Positions 1-8,566 of a stretch of DNA of 46,281 nucleotides are shown here, one piece after another. The notes under the pieces are model-generated. The model was not told the DNA's origin. It searched no databases and saw only the letters and a program-made list of their open reading frames with translations. The translations under genes were made by a program, and so were the position numbers. Numbering within the stretch: the stretch's first letter is position 1; every line of letters starts with the position of its first letter. The DNA lies in assembly GCA_028713005.1 (NCBI GenBank), contig JAQTPC010000007.1:1-46281 (forward strand), in the 5' to 3' direction. This DNA is from Minisyncoccota bacterium. Its GTDB lineage: Bacteria; Patescibacteriota; Minisyncoccia; Phycocordibacterales; PALSA-1337.

Positions 1-275
1 GGTCACCCTCTCAGGTCCCCTAGGCGTCATAGCCTTGGTAAGCCATTACCTTACCAACTAGCTGATACCGATCAAGCCGCTCCCAGGGCGAAAAAACTTT
101 ACTCTTGCGAGACTATCGGGAATTACCTATCCTTTCGGATAGCTATGCCCGACCCCAGGGTGCGTACTTAATTATTACTACCTCGTCTGCCGGTTGCTCC
201 TTGCGGAGCCCCCTTGACTTGCATGCCTTATCCACGCCGCCAGCGTTCATCCTGAGCTAGAATCAAACTCTTAAC
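1..275 (-). rRNA. rrs: 16S rRNA, 5' end (truncated by window start)
   Basis: Reverse complement reads GAGTTTGATTCTAGCTCAGGATGAACGCTGGCGGCGTG...GCATGCAAGTCAAG, the canonical 16S 5' end. Confidence 0.97.
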
Positions 276-605
276 TAAAAGTGAACGGAACAAAATAAAG
301 AGTACTATTAATACTTTGTATTTTGAAATTCATATTTCGTTGGTAGGACTCTAACTCAAAAATATTCATACTATTTGCTGTTGTATGATTGTGTATATTT
401 GGAATTATTGTTCAAAAAATAAACTTGAACTTTACACTATCCTCCCTGCTCCGATAAGAGCGCAGGAGGACATTTACGTCCTACAAAGTGGAAAGCTTTG
501 TAGGATACGTTCTCAATATTTCAGATTTCAAAGGTCAAAGCCTCTATTTCAAGGCGTGGAGACTATCTTACAGGAAGCTATATATAAGTCAAGAGGTTTT
601 GTAAT

Positions 606-634
606 AAAAAGTCCGACTCCTAGGAATCGGACTT
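606..634 (-). terminator. Rho-independent terminator
   Basis: AAGTCCGA..TCGGACTT hairpin followed by a T tract on the minus strand. Confidence 0.75.
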
Positions 635-651
635 GTGACCATATAATATGG

Positions 652-1085
652 CTAGATTTTGACGATGGCCAAAGCTTCGACCAACTCATGATACAGGAGC
701 CAATGCTCTTCAGCGAAAGGTAAATAATACCGTCGCGTTTCTTGGACTTTCCTTCTGCGCTTCTCGATCGGGCAACTGCCGAGCGTCAGCACATTATGCA
801 AACGATCAGATAGTTTTATTTTGAAGAAGTCGCGAGGAGCAGCATGGAACCGGTCACGCGGAGATAGTCGATCAAGATCAACATCACCGCGCGGATGTGT
901 TCGAAATAGCGTTCACCTCCTTCGCGCCGCATATACCTGAATGCATCTTTGGCGTCATTGTAAGCTTTCTCGATCAATTTGTATCGATGATCGGAAGGCG
1001 GATATATCTGCGCGATGCGACGAAAGAAGCTCTCGCGATTTTCTGCCGCAGTGAGGAACGGGAATCTGTCTGTTATATTGTTCAT
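652..1085 (-). pseudogene. RelA/SpoT (RSH)-type HD-domain gene remnant, frameshifted with an internal deletion
   Basis: Frame 1 gives ..HRYKLIEKAYNDAKDAFRYMRREGGERYFEHIRAVMLILIDYLRVT; another frame (652-~855) gives HAAPRDFFKIKLSDRLHNVLTLGSCPIEKRRRKVQETRRYYLPFAEEHWLLYHELVEALAIVKI*, which resembles the RSH KLADRLHN...ET..YxPxA segment. Confidence 0.7.
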
Positions 1086-1127
1086 GCATTTCCTTTCTAT
1101 GTGTATGTGCGTTATATACTGATATAA

Positions 1128-1156
1128 ATATCAAAATAATTTGATGCATTTGTCAA
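1128..1156 (-). promoter_or_regulatory. sigma70-type promoter upstream of the RSH remnant
   Basis: TTGACA-17 nt-TGATAT on the minus strand, followed by AGAAAGGA SD before the ATG. Confidence 0.6.
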
Positions 1157-1186
1157 TACTTCGAAGAGCTAGGGATCCAGAAAATG

Positions 1187-1215
1187 AAAAACCCCGCCAA
1201 AAAGCTCTGGCGGGG
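1187..1215 (-). terminator. Rho-independent terminator after ABC importer genes
   Basis: CCCCGCCA-gagcttttt-TGGCGGGG type hairpin plus T tract (minus). Confidence 0.85.
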
Positions 1216-1233
1216 TGTGTTGGTGGGGAGTTA

Positions 1234-2232
1234 CTATCCCCCACGAATCATTTGCTCTTCCATTTTTTTCAGACGACCATTACCATTGCCGGTCTTATCT
1301 TCCAGCGCAGTGAGCGTCTGAAATGAATTTGAATGGGCGAGGTTGAAGTCTCGGACATGCTCTCGGTGGTCAGGCTTGAAGCCTGGACCTTCAGCGATAC
1401 TGCGCACGATCTCGATGAAAGATTTTTCTCCTTTCACCTTGGTCGGTAGGGCTGTTCCCGTAAGCGGAATATCGGTGATAATCTTTGCTCCGCGCCTGAG
1501 TGGGTTACCCTTCTCATCTACATCCCCTCGATCATCAACATAATATTGAGACAGGAGGATGAGGCGCGTGCCGAGATAGACCGCTTCGCCGATATCGTGG
1601 GTCACAAAAAATACGGTCATCTTGTGCTTCTCCCACAACTGGAGCATGAACACTTGCACACGTTCGCGCGTTGACTGATCGAGCGCCCCGAACGGCTCAT
1701 CCATAAAGACCATGCCGGGGCCAGTTACGAGAGTCTGTGCAATCGAGACGCGTTGCTGTTGTCCGCCCGAGAGCTGATACGGATATTTGTCCGCGTGCTC
1801 AGCGAGCTGAACGTCGTTTAGATACTCCATCGCTTGCGCGCGGAGCTCCTTCTTGTGCGTCATCCGATACCAGATCGGATACTTGAGCTCAAGACCGATC
1901 AGAACGTTTTTGAGAACGGTCAGATGCGGATAAACGCCGTATTTCTGAGGAACGAGGCCACGAGTGGAATCCGGAAACTGAACCGGCTTTCCATTGATGA
2001 TAACATTCCCTTCATACCCCAAATCTGCGCCGAGGCAGATGCGGAGCAGGGTCGATTTGCCACACCCCGAAGGCCCGATGATCGAGACGAATTCCCCTGG
2101 ATTTACTCGGAGGTCAACGTTCTCGAGAACCGTCTGCGGCAAACCGGTTTTTGGATCCGGGAAGCGCCGATAAAGGTTTTCGATGTAGAGCTGATTGGGT
2201 GTATGAATGCCCGGCAGTGCGATAGTTTCCAT
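1234..2232 (-). CDS. ABC transporter ATP-binding protein, NitT/TauT (SsuB/TauB) type
   Basis: Walker A GPSGCGKS, signature LSGGQQQR, Walker B MVFMDEPFGALD; start set at METIALPG rather than the longer 1234..2772 ORF, whose N-terminus overlaps the permease. Confidence 0.9.
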   Translation of the reverse strand: METIALPGIHTPNQLYIENLYRRFPDPKTGLPQTVLENVDLRVNPGEFVSIIGPSGCGKSTLLRICLGADLGYEGNVIINGKPVQFPDSTRGLVPQKYGVYPHLTVLKNVLIGLELKYPIWYRMTHKKELRAQAMEYLNDVQLAEHADKYPYQLSGGQQQRVSIAQTLVTGPGMVFMDEPFGALDQSTRERVQVFMLQLWEKHKMTVFFVTHDIGEAVYLGTRLILLSQYYVDDRGDVDEKGNPLRRGAKIITDIPLTGTALPTKVKGEKSFIEIVRSIAEGPGFKPDHREHVRDFNLAHSNSFQTLTALEDKTGNGNGRLKKMEEQMIRGG

Positions 2233-2234
2233 AA

Positions 2235-3083
2235 TCAATTTTCCTTTTGTTTTGAATACCACGGATAGCACTTGTCGAGGATGAGACCAAGAATATAATT
2301 CATAGCATATCCAAGAACAACTACCCAGAGTGCGTAAGGGATGATCACGTCCATCTGCGTAAAGCGGCGGACGAGATAGATACGATATCCGATACCCGAA
2401 GAAGCTGCGATCGCTTCTGCAAGGATGAGCGAATACCATGCCATACCGAGTGACGTCCGTAGGATCTCGATCAACCGAGGCAGAACCTGCGGCAACAAGA
2501 TCCGATAGATGACGTCGAGCTGAGTCGCACCGAGCGTAAACGAGCGAGTGATTTGTTCCCCTGCCATCTTTGAAACTGTGCCGTATACCGCAAGCGTCAT
2601 CGCCGGAGCGATACTGATCACGATGATGACCACCTTCGAAGCCTCCTCCACACCAACGGTGAGAAAGAGGACAGGCAGAAGGATGGGTGGCGGCACGAGG
2701 CTTGAGAATCGCAAGAGGGGCATGCAAAGAGCATTCATTCCTTTGAAGAGCGCCAAGTTCATACCAAACCATAATGCGAGAACCGAGGATATGATCGCTG
2801 CGTAGCCGAGGCGTCGCAGACTCACACCAGTGTCATGCCAGAAGATTGTATCTCCCGTTTTGACATCAGCCTTGAATGCCACCTGATTGAACGCGGTGAC
2901 AATTTTTGCTGGCGTCGGCATGAGTTTTTCGTCGGGATTCGACAAGTTTCGCTCATGTGACAAGTAGAGATATCCTGCGATGAGGATAATGAATGGGAGT
3001 GCACCGGCGCAGATGCTGAGCAACTGACCAGGTTCGGCATGCATGCCGAAGAATAGAGGGATACGTATTTTTTTTGTTTCCAT
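2235..3083 (-). CDS. ABC transporter permease, NitT/TauT (SsuC/TauC) type
   Basis: Multi-TM protein with BPD-type EAA-like region (LGMAWYSLILAEAIAASSGIGYRIY); adjacent to ATPase. Confidence 0.88.
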   Translation of the reverse strand: METKKIRIPLFFGMHAEPGQLLSICAGALPFIILIAGYLYLSHERNLSNPDEKLMPTPAKIVTAFNQVAFKADVKTGDTIFWHDTGVSLRRLGYAAIISSVLALWFGMNLALFKGMNALCMPLLRFSSLVPPPILLPVLFLTVGVEEASKVVIIVISIAPAMTLAVYGTVSKMAGEQITRSFTLGATQLDVIYRILLPQVLPRLIEILRTSLGMAWYSLILAEAIAASSGIGYRIYLVRRFTQMDVIIPYALWVVVLGYAMNYILGLILDKCYPWYSKQKEN

Positions 3084-3127
3084 AAGGTATATGTGGTTGT
3101 CGAAAAGCTATTACTATACTGAAATGT

Positions 3128-3155
3128 ATATTACATATTTTTTGAGATTTGTCAA
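3128..3155 (-). promoter_or_regulatory. Promoter of ABC importer unit
   Basis: TTGACA-16-TAATAT on the minus strand. Confidence 0.55.
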
Positions 3156-3194
3156 TATTTTCTCCACATCAGTATGGAGTCATTTTTTAGTAAT

Positions 3195-3231
3195 AAAAAA
3201 ACCGCGTCTCCCCTGTTATGAGGTGACGCGG
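3195..3231 (-). terminator. Rho-independent terminator
   Basis: CCGCGTCACC..GACGCGG-type hairpin followed by T tract (minus). Confidence 0.8.
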
Positions 3232-3255
3232 CTGAATTGGAAGCTTCAGGTTCGC

Positions 3256-4320
3256 TTAAAGTTTGCCGTCAGCAGCCAATTGCATGTAAGTGGTAGTGTA
3301 GCGTAATTTGACATTGCGCTTACTGCCGAGGATCGAACCGTCCGGAAACTGGATGCCAACACTGTCTTTGGACGAAGCACCGTTGTAGAGGCCGCGGTCA
3401 AAGCAGAACGTGCGGACATAGTCTGCGATCTCGCTCAATTTTTTGTCCTTGGTGAACTCGATGGCTTTCGCTGGATCATTGAACATGAAGGTGGTCTTGA
3501 GCTGAGCGTCAAATTCGGCACGAGTGCCACCGGCGCTCTTTGCCATGAATTCAAGTGCAGCATCAGTGTTCGCACCTTTGCCATACATGATCTTCATGAC
3601 CTCATACCATGTCGCAGTCAGGGCTTTCTTGACCCCTTCCGGCGCATCTGTCTTGACCACGAGCAAGTCCTGGATCTCTCCGGGAATTTTGCTCGAATCA
3701 AAGACTTCCGTTGCACCTTTCACTTGACGCACCGTCATGAGCGGAGGATTCCACGTCACGCAGGCAGCGTCGAGAGGAGCGGCGGTGAACACGGATGAAA
3801 TATCCGCATCCGACACGTTTTTTGTCTTCACGTCAGTGATGGGCATCTTGTGGATGCCGAGCCCGCGATACAGCAGATAATGCGATACCGAGTTCTCGAC
3901 AAGCATGAACGTCCGACCCTTGAGGTCTTCGATCGTCTTTGCATTTTTTGCCACGATACCGTCGTTGCCATTCGAGTAGTCCCCGACAACCACAACGGTA
4001 GTGTCCACGCCGCCGACACAAGGGCCGGTGAGCGCATCCATCTCGGTGATAGTAACCCCCACGACGGACTTGTCGGTCACGTAGCGGTTGATGCTTTCAC
4101 CATAGTCGTTGATGAGCTCGACCTTGATGTTCACACCGTATTTCTTGGAGTTCTTCGCAAGGATGCCGGAGGAGTCCGCATATGCCCAGGGTTCCCACCC
4201 AGTGTAATGCGACCAGACCATTTTATAGGTCGGACCTTCGGCCTGTGCACGAACTTGAGTGATTCCGCCCATCGCCAATGCGATGACTGCGGCCAACAGA
4301 ACTGACAATTTCATTTTCAT
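3256..4320 (-). CDS. Periplasmic-type ABC substrate-binding protein, NitT/TauT family (resembles SBPs annotated as urea-carboxylase-associated)
   Basis: Sec signal peptide without lipobox (..ITQVRA|QAEG); VWSHYTGWEPWAYADSSGIL, GVDTTVVVVGDYSNGNDGIV, CVTWNPPL motifs. Confidence 0.85.
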   Translation of the reverse strand: MKMKLSVLLAAVIALAMGGITQVRAQAEGPTYKMVWSHYTGWEPWAYADSSGILAKNSKKYGVNIKVELINDYGESINRYVTDKSVVGVTITEMDALTGPCVGGVDTTVVVVGDYSNGNDGIVAKNAKTIEDLKGRTFMLVENSVSHYLLYRGLGIHKMPITDVKTKNVSDADISSVFTAAPLDAACVTWNPPLMTVRQVKGATEVFDSSKIPGEIQDLLVVKTDAPEGVKKALTATWYEVMKIMYGKGANTDAALEFMAKSAGGTRAEFDAQLKTTFMFNDPAKAIEFTKDKKLSEIADYVRTFCFDRGLYNGASSKDSVGIQFPDGSILGSKRNVKLRYTTTYMQLAADGKL

Positions 4321-4430
4321 ATCTTCTAAACTTCCTTTCTTTTTGTTTTTTGTTTGATGTTATTGTTTCTACAAAGACTGTCCCACAGAGAGATAACGAT
4401 GTCTCTCCGTGGGCACTTGCCACAGTGGCT

Positions 4431-5657
4431 TTATTTGTTCGGGGCACCGGATGCTTCGAGGTCGAGGCTGATCGTCGGACGTTGCGCGTTGCCGCGTTCC
4501 ATCTTCGCGATAACCTTTTCGGTTTCCGTGGACATCCGATCCATTTCCAGAATCCGCCCGGCCATTTGAGGCAAGGCTTCCTGTTTGAAACGGCTGATGT
4601 CTTCCATCGCTTGGGTGAGATTGCCGAAGACTTGCTTCAGCGCATCCATGCTGATGTTCTGTCCAGCTGCCATCTTGTGGATTTCAACACCCTGCGTTTT
4701 GAGCATGATGGAATTCTGCACCATGAGGTCAGCCGTAGTCTTATCGACGGCTTGCACCGTCTTCAGCACGATTCGCTGATTGGCCAAGGCCATTGCAACG
4801 ACGACTGCGATTTCCAGCGCCTTAACGGTGACTTCTTCGCAGCGCCGAGCGCAACGAATGAGTTCGCGATTGTTACGAATGATGAGTTCGTAGGAAATCA
4901 CGCCCTGCTGGTTCACCGCCAGATTCGTCTGGCGATCGCTGATGGATTGGCGGAGAGTAAACAGCACTTCTTCTTCGAGGAATTTACGCTGTTCGCTGCC
5001 CTGTTCGAGCTTGTCGATTTCCGCCGCCAGCTTCGTATCCAAAAGCATCGCTGCTTGGATCGTTTTCTGGAGACGGAGCGTCAGATCACGCATTTCCACC
5101 TGATCATCGGCGAGGATGTCATTGTCACGGCGAAGCTGGTCTGCTCCGCTATGCAACTGCACCACAATCGAATCAATGACACTTCCCGCTGACTGCCAGC
5201 GAGTAAAGTATTGATTGAGCGTGGTGCCGACGCCGGGAATGATCGAGAAGAAACGTCCAACACTGCCCGGTTCAAGGAGCTTGAATTTGTTCGGGTTGAT
5301 GGTATCAACCTGAACCTTCAGGTTGACGAGGGCGTTTGCCACCGGACTGCTTTCGGCAGACTGGGACAACACAGAAATCTGCTTCTTGAGCATTGCGCTC
5401 TTGTTGGCAAGTTTCTGGACAAGCGGTGCTGCAATGTTTTCCACTGCATCACGCGTTTGACGCGTCTGTTCGGCATTGGTGACGTCGCACGCCATGACTT
5501 TTTTGAGCCATTCGTTTGCGACACGTTCGGTCTCGGGGTTAACCTTGACCGTAGCCAATTGTTCTCCCGGAATGATTCCCATGTCCTGCGCCACCTGGGC
5601 GGCATTTGCCACCTGAGGTGCAATAGTTTGTGCTGGCTGAACTTGCGTCTGTATCAT
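4431..5657 (-). CDS. TelA-family toxic anion resistance protein
   Basis: TelA-like core ALVNLKVQVDTINPNKFKL...IPGVGTTLNQYFTRWQSAGSVIDSIVVQLHSGADQLRRDNDILADDQ. Confidence 0.88.
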   Translation of the reverse strand: MIQTQVQPAQTIAPQVANAAQVAQDMGIIPGEQLATVKVNPETERVANEWLKKVMACDVTNAEQTRQTRDAVENIAAPLVQKLANKSAMLKKQISVLSQSAESSPVANALVNLKVQVDTINPNKFKLLEPGSVGRFFSIIPGVGTTLNQYFTRWQSAGSVIDSIVVQLHSGADQLRRDNDILADDQVEMRDLTLRLQKTIQAAMLLDTKLAAEIDKLEQGSEQRKFLEEEVLFTLRQSISDRQTNLAVNQQGVISYELIIRNNRELIRCARRCEEVTVKALEIAVVVAMALANQRIVLKTVQAVDKTTADLMVQNSIMLKTQGVEIHKMAAGQNISMDALKQVFGNLTQAMEDISRFKQEALPQMAGRILEMDRMSTETEKVIAKMERGNAQRPTISLDLEASGAPNK

Positions 5658-5699
5658 ATCTTTCTTTGACCTTTCTTTTTTTGGGTTAGTGTTTGAAGT

Positions 5700-6587
5700 T
5701 TATTTTTGAGCAACTGACTTCGAATCCACTTCCAGAAGATTTTCCGGAGCGATTTTCGACGTTTTTGACTTTGCGATCAACTGCTTGAGAAGCTCCGTTG
5801 CCTCTTCCATGGTTCGCTTCGGGGAATCCGTAGCCGACCGGTCTTTAAGCCGGACGACTGCGACTCCCGTCTGATCCATGGTCGCAAGCGCTTCTTCATT
5901 GGTCGCCAGAATATCTCTGACTTCCTGATGAGTTTGATCGTAAACGAGGGCTTGACTCTGCAGCGCTTGAAGCGTGCGTTCGTCAGATGCCGTCCGTTTT
6001 TGTTTTTTACCGAGCGCAATGATCCTGCTCTCGATATCATCCCGTTCAATGTCTGCGATGCTTGTAAGCTGCACGACAATACGTTCGAGATTTGCGAGAG
6101 CGGACGTATACGCCTGCTCGGCGGCATATTTAAGCCTGCTGTAGGTGAGCTCATTTTCAGAGAACACCCGTCCAAAAACATTGACCAGTGTTTGAAACTT
6201 GTCTTCGAATTGGGACACCTGCAGGCGACCTTCGTCACAGCCAAGCTTTTTTAAGTCCTTGGCGAGTTGCTCTGTCTTCTCTTCTTTCATCTTATCAAAT
6301 TCTTCGTGAAGCTTGGCGAAATACTTTTGGGTATACGCGTCGCGTCCGGCAAAAAATCTGATGGCCCAGTTGGTTGCACCAACAAGGAAGCCTCCGGCCG
6401 CGATGCCTGCGGCAAACGGACCGGTGATGATAGAAAAAACAGTAAGTCCGAATGCACCGACAAACCCGAGAGCGACTGGCCCAAGAGTCATAGGATGCTG
6501 AATGGTTTCAGAAAGTGCGGTCCGCCTGGCGGCCGACTCACTGAAATCCAGTGACTGCGGCTCGCCCTGTGGCGGTATATTTTTCAT
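5700..6587 (-). CDS. Membrane-anchored coiled-coil protein of unknown function, adjacent to telA
   Basis: Two hydrophobic Gly-rich segments (GPVALGFVGAFGLTVFSIITGPFAAGIAAGGFLVG) followed by a long charged helical region; SD AGAAAGGAAATAAATG. Confidence 0.7.
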   Translation of the reverse strand: MKNIPPQGEPQSLDFSESAARRTALSETIQHPMTLGPVALGFVGAFGLTVFSIITGPFAAGIAAGGFLVGATNWAIRFFAGRDAYTQKYFAKLHEEFDKMKEEKTEQLAKDLKKLGCDEGRLQVSQFEDKFQTLVNVFGRVFSENELTYSRLKYAAEQAYTSALANLERIVVQLTSIADIERDDIESRIIALGKKQKRTASDERTLQALQSQALVYDQTHQEVRDILATNEEALATMDQTGVAVVRLKDRSATDSPKRTMEEATELLKQLIAKSKTSKIAPENLLEVDSKSVAQK

Positions 6588-6697
6588 TTATTTCCTTTCT
6601 TTATAAGGTTTTTTGTTTTTGTTTAAATTTTCAACGACCAATCGATTGTCCTCTATTCTGCACAAATATACGTATTTGTCAAGGGTCTTCGATAAAT

Positions 6698-6730
6698 AAA
6701 AAACCGCGTTCTCCTTTCGGAAAACGCGGG
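6698..6730 (-). terminator. Rho-independent terminator
   Basis: CCCGCGTTTT..AACGCGG hairpin plus T tract (minus). Confidence 0.8.
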
Positions 6731-6747
6731 TGAATTGGTCACTGAAT

Positions 6748-8409
6748 TTACTGCAAGATTTGAATCCGTTTTGAACATGCAGTGATGTCCTTGGCATAAT
6801 CATGGACGAACTCATCGAGCGCTTCGCGGTGCTCGAGGCGGAAGTTTTGGCCGAAGATGATATCTACGGCACCGGTCACTTCCTCCAAACGAAGCCCGTC
6901 GAACTCCGTGCCGGAAGGAGCTTGCTTTAGACGGTTGAATGTCGCCCGCTTGGCTTCTTCTGCAATGACTGGGATCATGGCGCCACTCAGGATGTTGACG
7001 AAGGTGAACGGCATGGAAATATCCTTGTCGCCTTCCCTTCGGGTGATGTCATACATGACGCGCTTCGGAGAAAATACTTCCTCCACAAACGCATCAGCGA
7101 GAAGATCCACCGTCGTTGTCTTTGAGACCTCGACACCTTTCAGACGATCAAGGAATATGAGACGACTGGCTTCCCGCGTTGGACGCTTTACTTCGATCAT
7201 TATATCAAGGCGACCTGGGCGGGTAACTGCGGAATCAAGCGAATTTGGCTTGTTGGTCATCCCAACAACAATAGCTTTTGACACACGAACCCCCTGCCAC
7301 TCGGCGAGGAATGTCGGCACGATGCTTTTCAAGATGTCGCTACTGACGCCTGAATCACGCTTAGCGAGGAGAGCTTCACACTCGTCGATCACAATCATCG
7401 GACGGATGCTGGTTTCAGTATAGAACTTATTTGCTCTCGCAAAAATGTTCCGTATGAGGGCCTCTGCGCTGCCGATGTATTTGTCGAGGACCTCGGGACC
7501 GCTGATGAGGAAAAACCCCTTACGACCATCGACACCTTTTTCTTTACACATCGCCAAGAACTGGCTGAAAACCGCCTTCATCATCATCGTCTTTGAACAG
7601 CCCGGAGGGCCGAACACGAGGACTCCGTTAGGCGCTTCTTTTTTCAAACGTTTGTAAAGCTCAGGATACCGAAATGGCTCCTCAACGGCTTCAGTGAAAC
7701 GCTGACATGCATCATCTTGTCCATGGACATTACTCCATGTCACCGAACTTTCGGCAACAGTAAACGAATCGTCATTCAAACCATAATTCTCAAGAATGAC
7801 GGTCCCCGTTACATCAAGAACCACGCGTCCGCTTTCTTGGAGCTTGCCGGAAAATTTTCCGGCAAATATTGTTTTTTTATTTCCTTGGAAATCAACGATG
7901 ACAAAAGTATCGTCAATAACGCGGGAAACAAACGCAATGAACCCCGAAGGAATGGCCTTTGTAACAGAAACAATGCGCTCGGCTTTTCGGTCGATCAAGA
8001 CCGTATCACCAGGAGACAGCGTGAAGCTTGAGACCGGAAATTCCATCAGTTGGCCTGCGTAGGTCACTGTGACAAATGTTTCCTGTTCCAACTTTTCATC
8101 AACATCCAAGTCGCAGGTGCCATTATCTACCGAGGGCATCCCGATGCGGAAGAAGTTTTTGTAACCAGAAGGAGCAAACAATACGCATACCCACCCTTCC
8201 CGCTTAGGATCAGGTCCAATGATTTGACCGGACTCTTCAGGGTTCGGATGAAGCGCGTAAAATTTACTTTCCTTTTTAAGCTTCACGATGCGGTTCATCA
8301 CAAACTTCGATGAAGTCATCGGAGTCGGTTTTGAACTCACAAGAAGCGCAGTCGTCTGGACCAAAGGGTATGAAACCTTTGATTCCGGACTCGATTGATT
8401 TTCACTCAT
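6748..8409 (-). CDS. AAA+ ATPase, CDC48/proteasome-activating ATPase-like, with N-terminal beta-rich region
   Basis: Walker A GPPGCSKT, Walker B MIVIDECEALLA, arginine-finger region RPGRLDIMI. Confidence 0.88.
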   Translation of the reverse strand: MSENQSSPESKVSYPLVQTTALLVSSKPTPMTSSKFVMNRIVKLKKESKFYALHPNPEESGQIIGPDPKREGWVCVLFAPSGYKNFFRIGMPSVDNGTCDLDVDEKLEQETFVTVTYAGQLMEFPVSSFTLSPGDTVLIDRKAERIVSVTKAIPSGFIAFVSRVIDDTFVIVDFQGNKKTIFAGKFSGKLQESGRVVLDVTGTVILENYGLNDDSFTVAESSVTWSNVHGQDDACQRFTEAVEEPFRYPELYKRLKKEAPNGVLVFGPPGCSKTMMMKAVFSQFLAMCKEKGVDGRKGFFLISGPEVLDKYIGSAEALIRNIFARANKFYTETSIRPMIVIDECEALLAKRDSGVSSDILKSIVPTFLAEWQGVRVSKAIVVGMTNKPNSLDSAVTRPGRLDIMIEVKRPTREASRLIFLDRLKGVEVSKTTTVDLLADAFVEEVFSPKRVMYDITRREGDKDISMPFTFVNILSGAMIPVIAEEAKRATFNRLKQAPSGTEFDGLRLEEVTGAVDIIFGQNFRLEHREALDEFVHDYAKDITACSKRIQILQ

Positions 8410-8507
8410 AATTAGTTCCTTTCAATTTTCAATTTGTTTATTAAAGACCACGAAATACTGAAATATCTTTATCATGTAAAAGGACTTGTGTCAATGTATC
8501 TTGTAAA

Positions 8508-8536
8508 ATAAAAACCCCGCTCTTTTCAAAGCGGGG
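8508..8536 (-). terminator. Rho-independent terminator
   Basis: CCCCGC-ttt...-GCGGGG hairpin plus T tract (minus). Confidence 0.8.
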
Positions 8537-8566
8537 CTGCTCACATTAAAAATATGAGCGTTGTAT

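Noticed and set aside
385-723. 112-aa plus-strand ORF
   Set aside because: Covers the rRNA leader hairpins, a minus-strand terminator and the 3' part of the RSH remnant; no RBS.
1834-2268. 144-aa plus-strand ORF
   Set aside because: Antisense to the ABC ATPase; no independent signals.
2233-2772. N-terminal extension of the 512-aa ABC ATPase ORF
   Set aside because: Overlaps the permease out of frame; start at 2232 (METIALPG) fits family length.
3850-4305. 151-aa plus-strand ORF antisense to the SBP gene
   Set aside because: Antisense shadow of a well-supported minus-strand CDS.
4350-5192. 280-aa plus-strand ORF antisense to telA
   Set aside because: Shadow ORF: composition is His/Phe/Arg-rich, no family features, and the minus strand carries a recognisable TelA.
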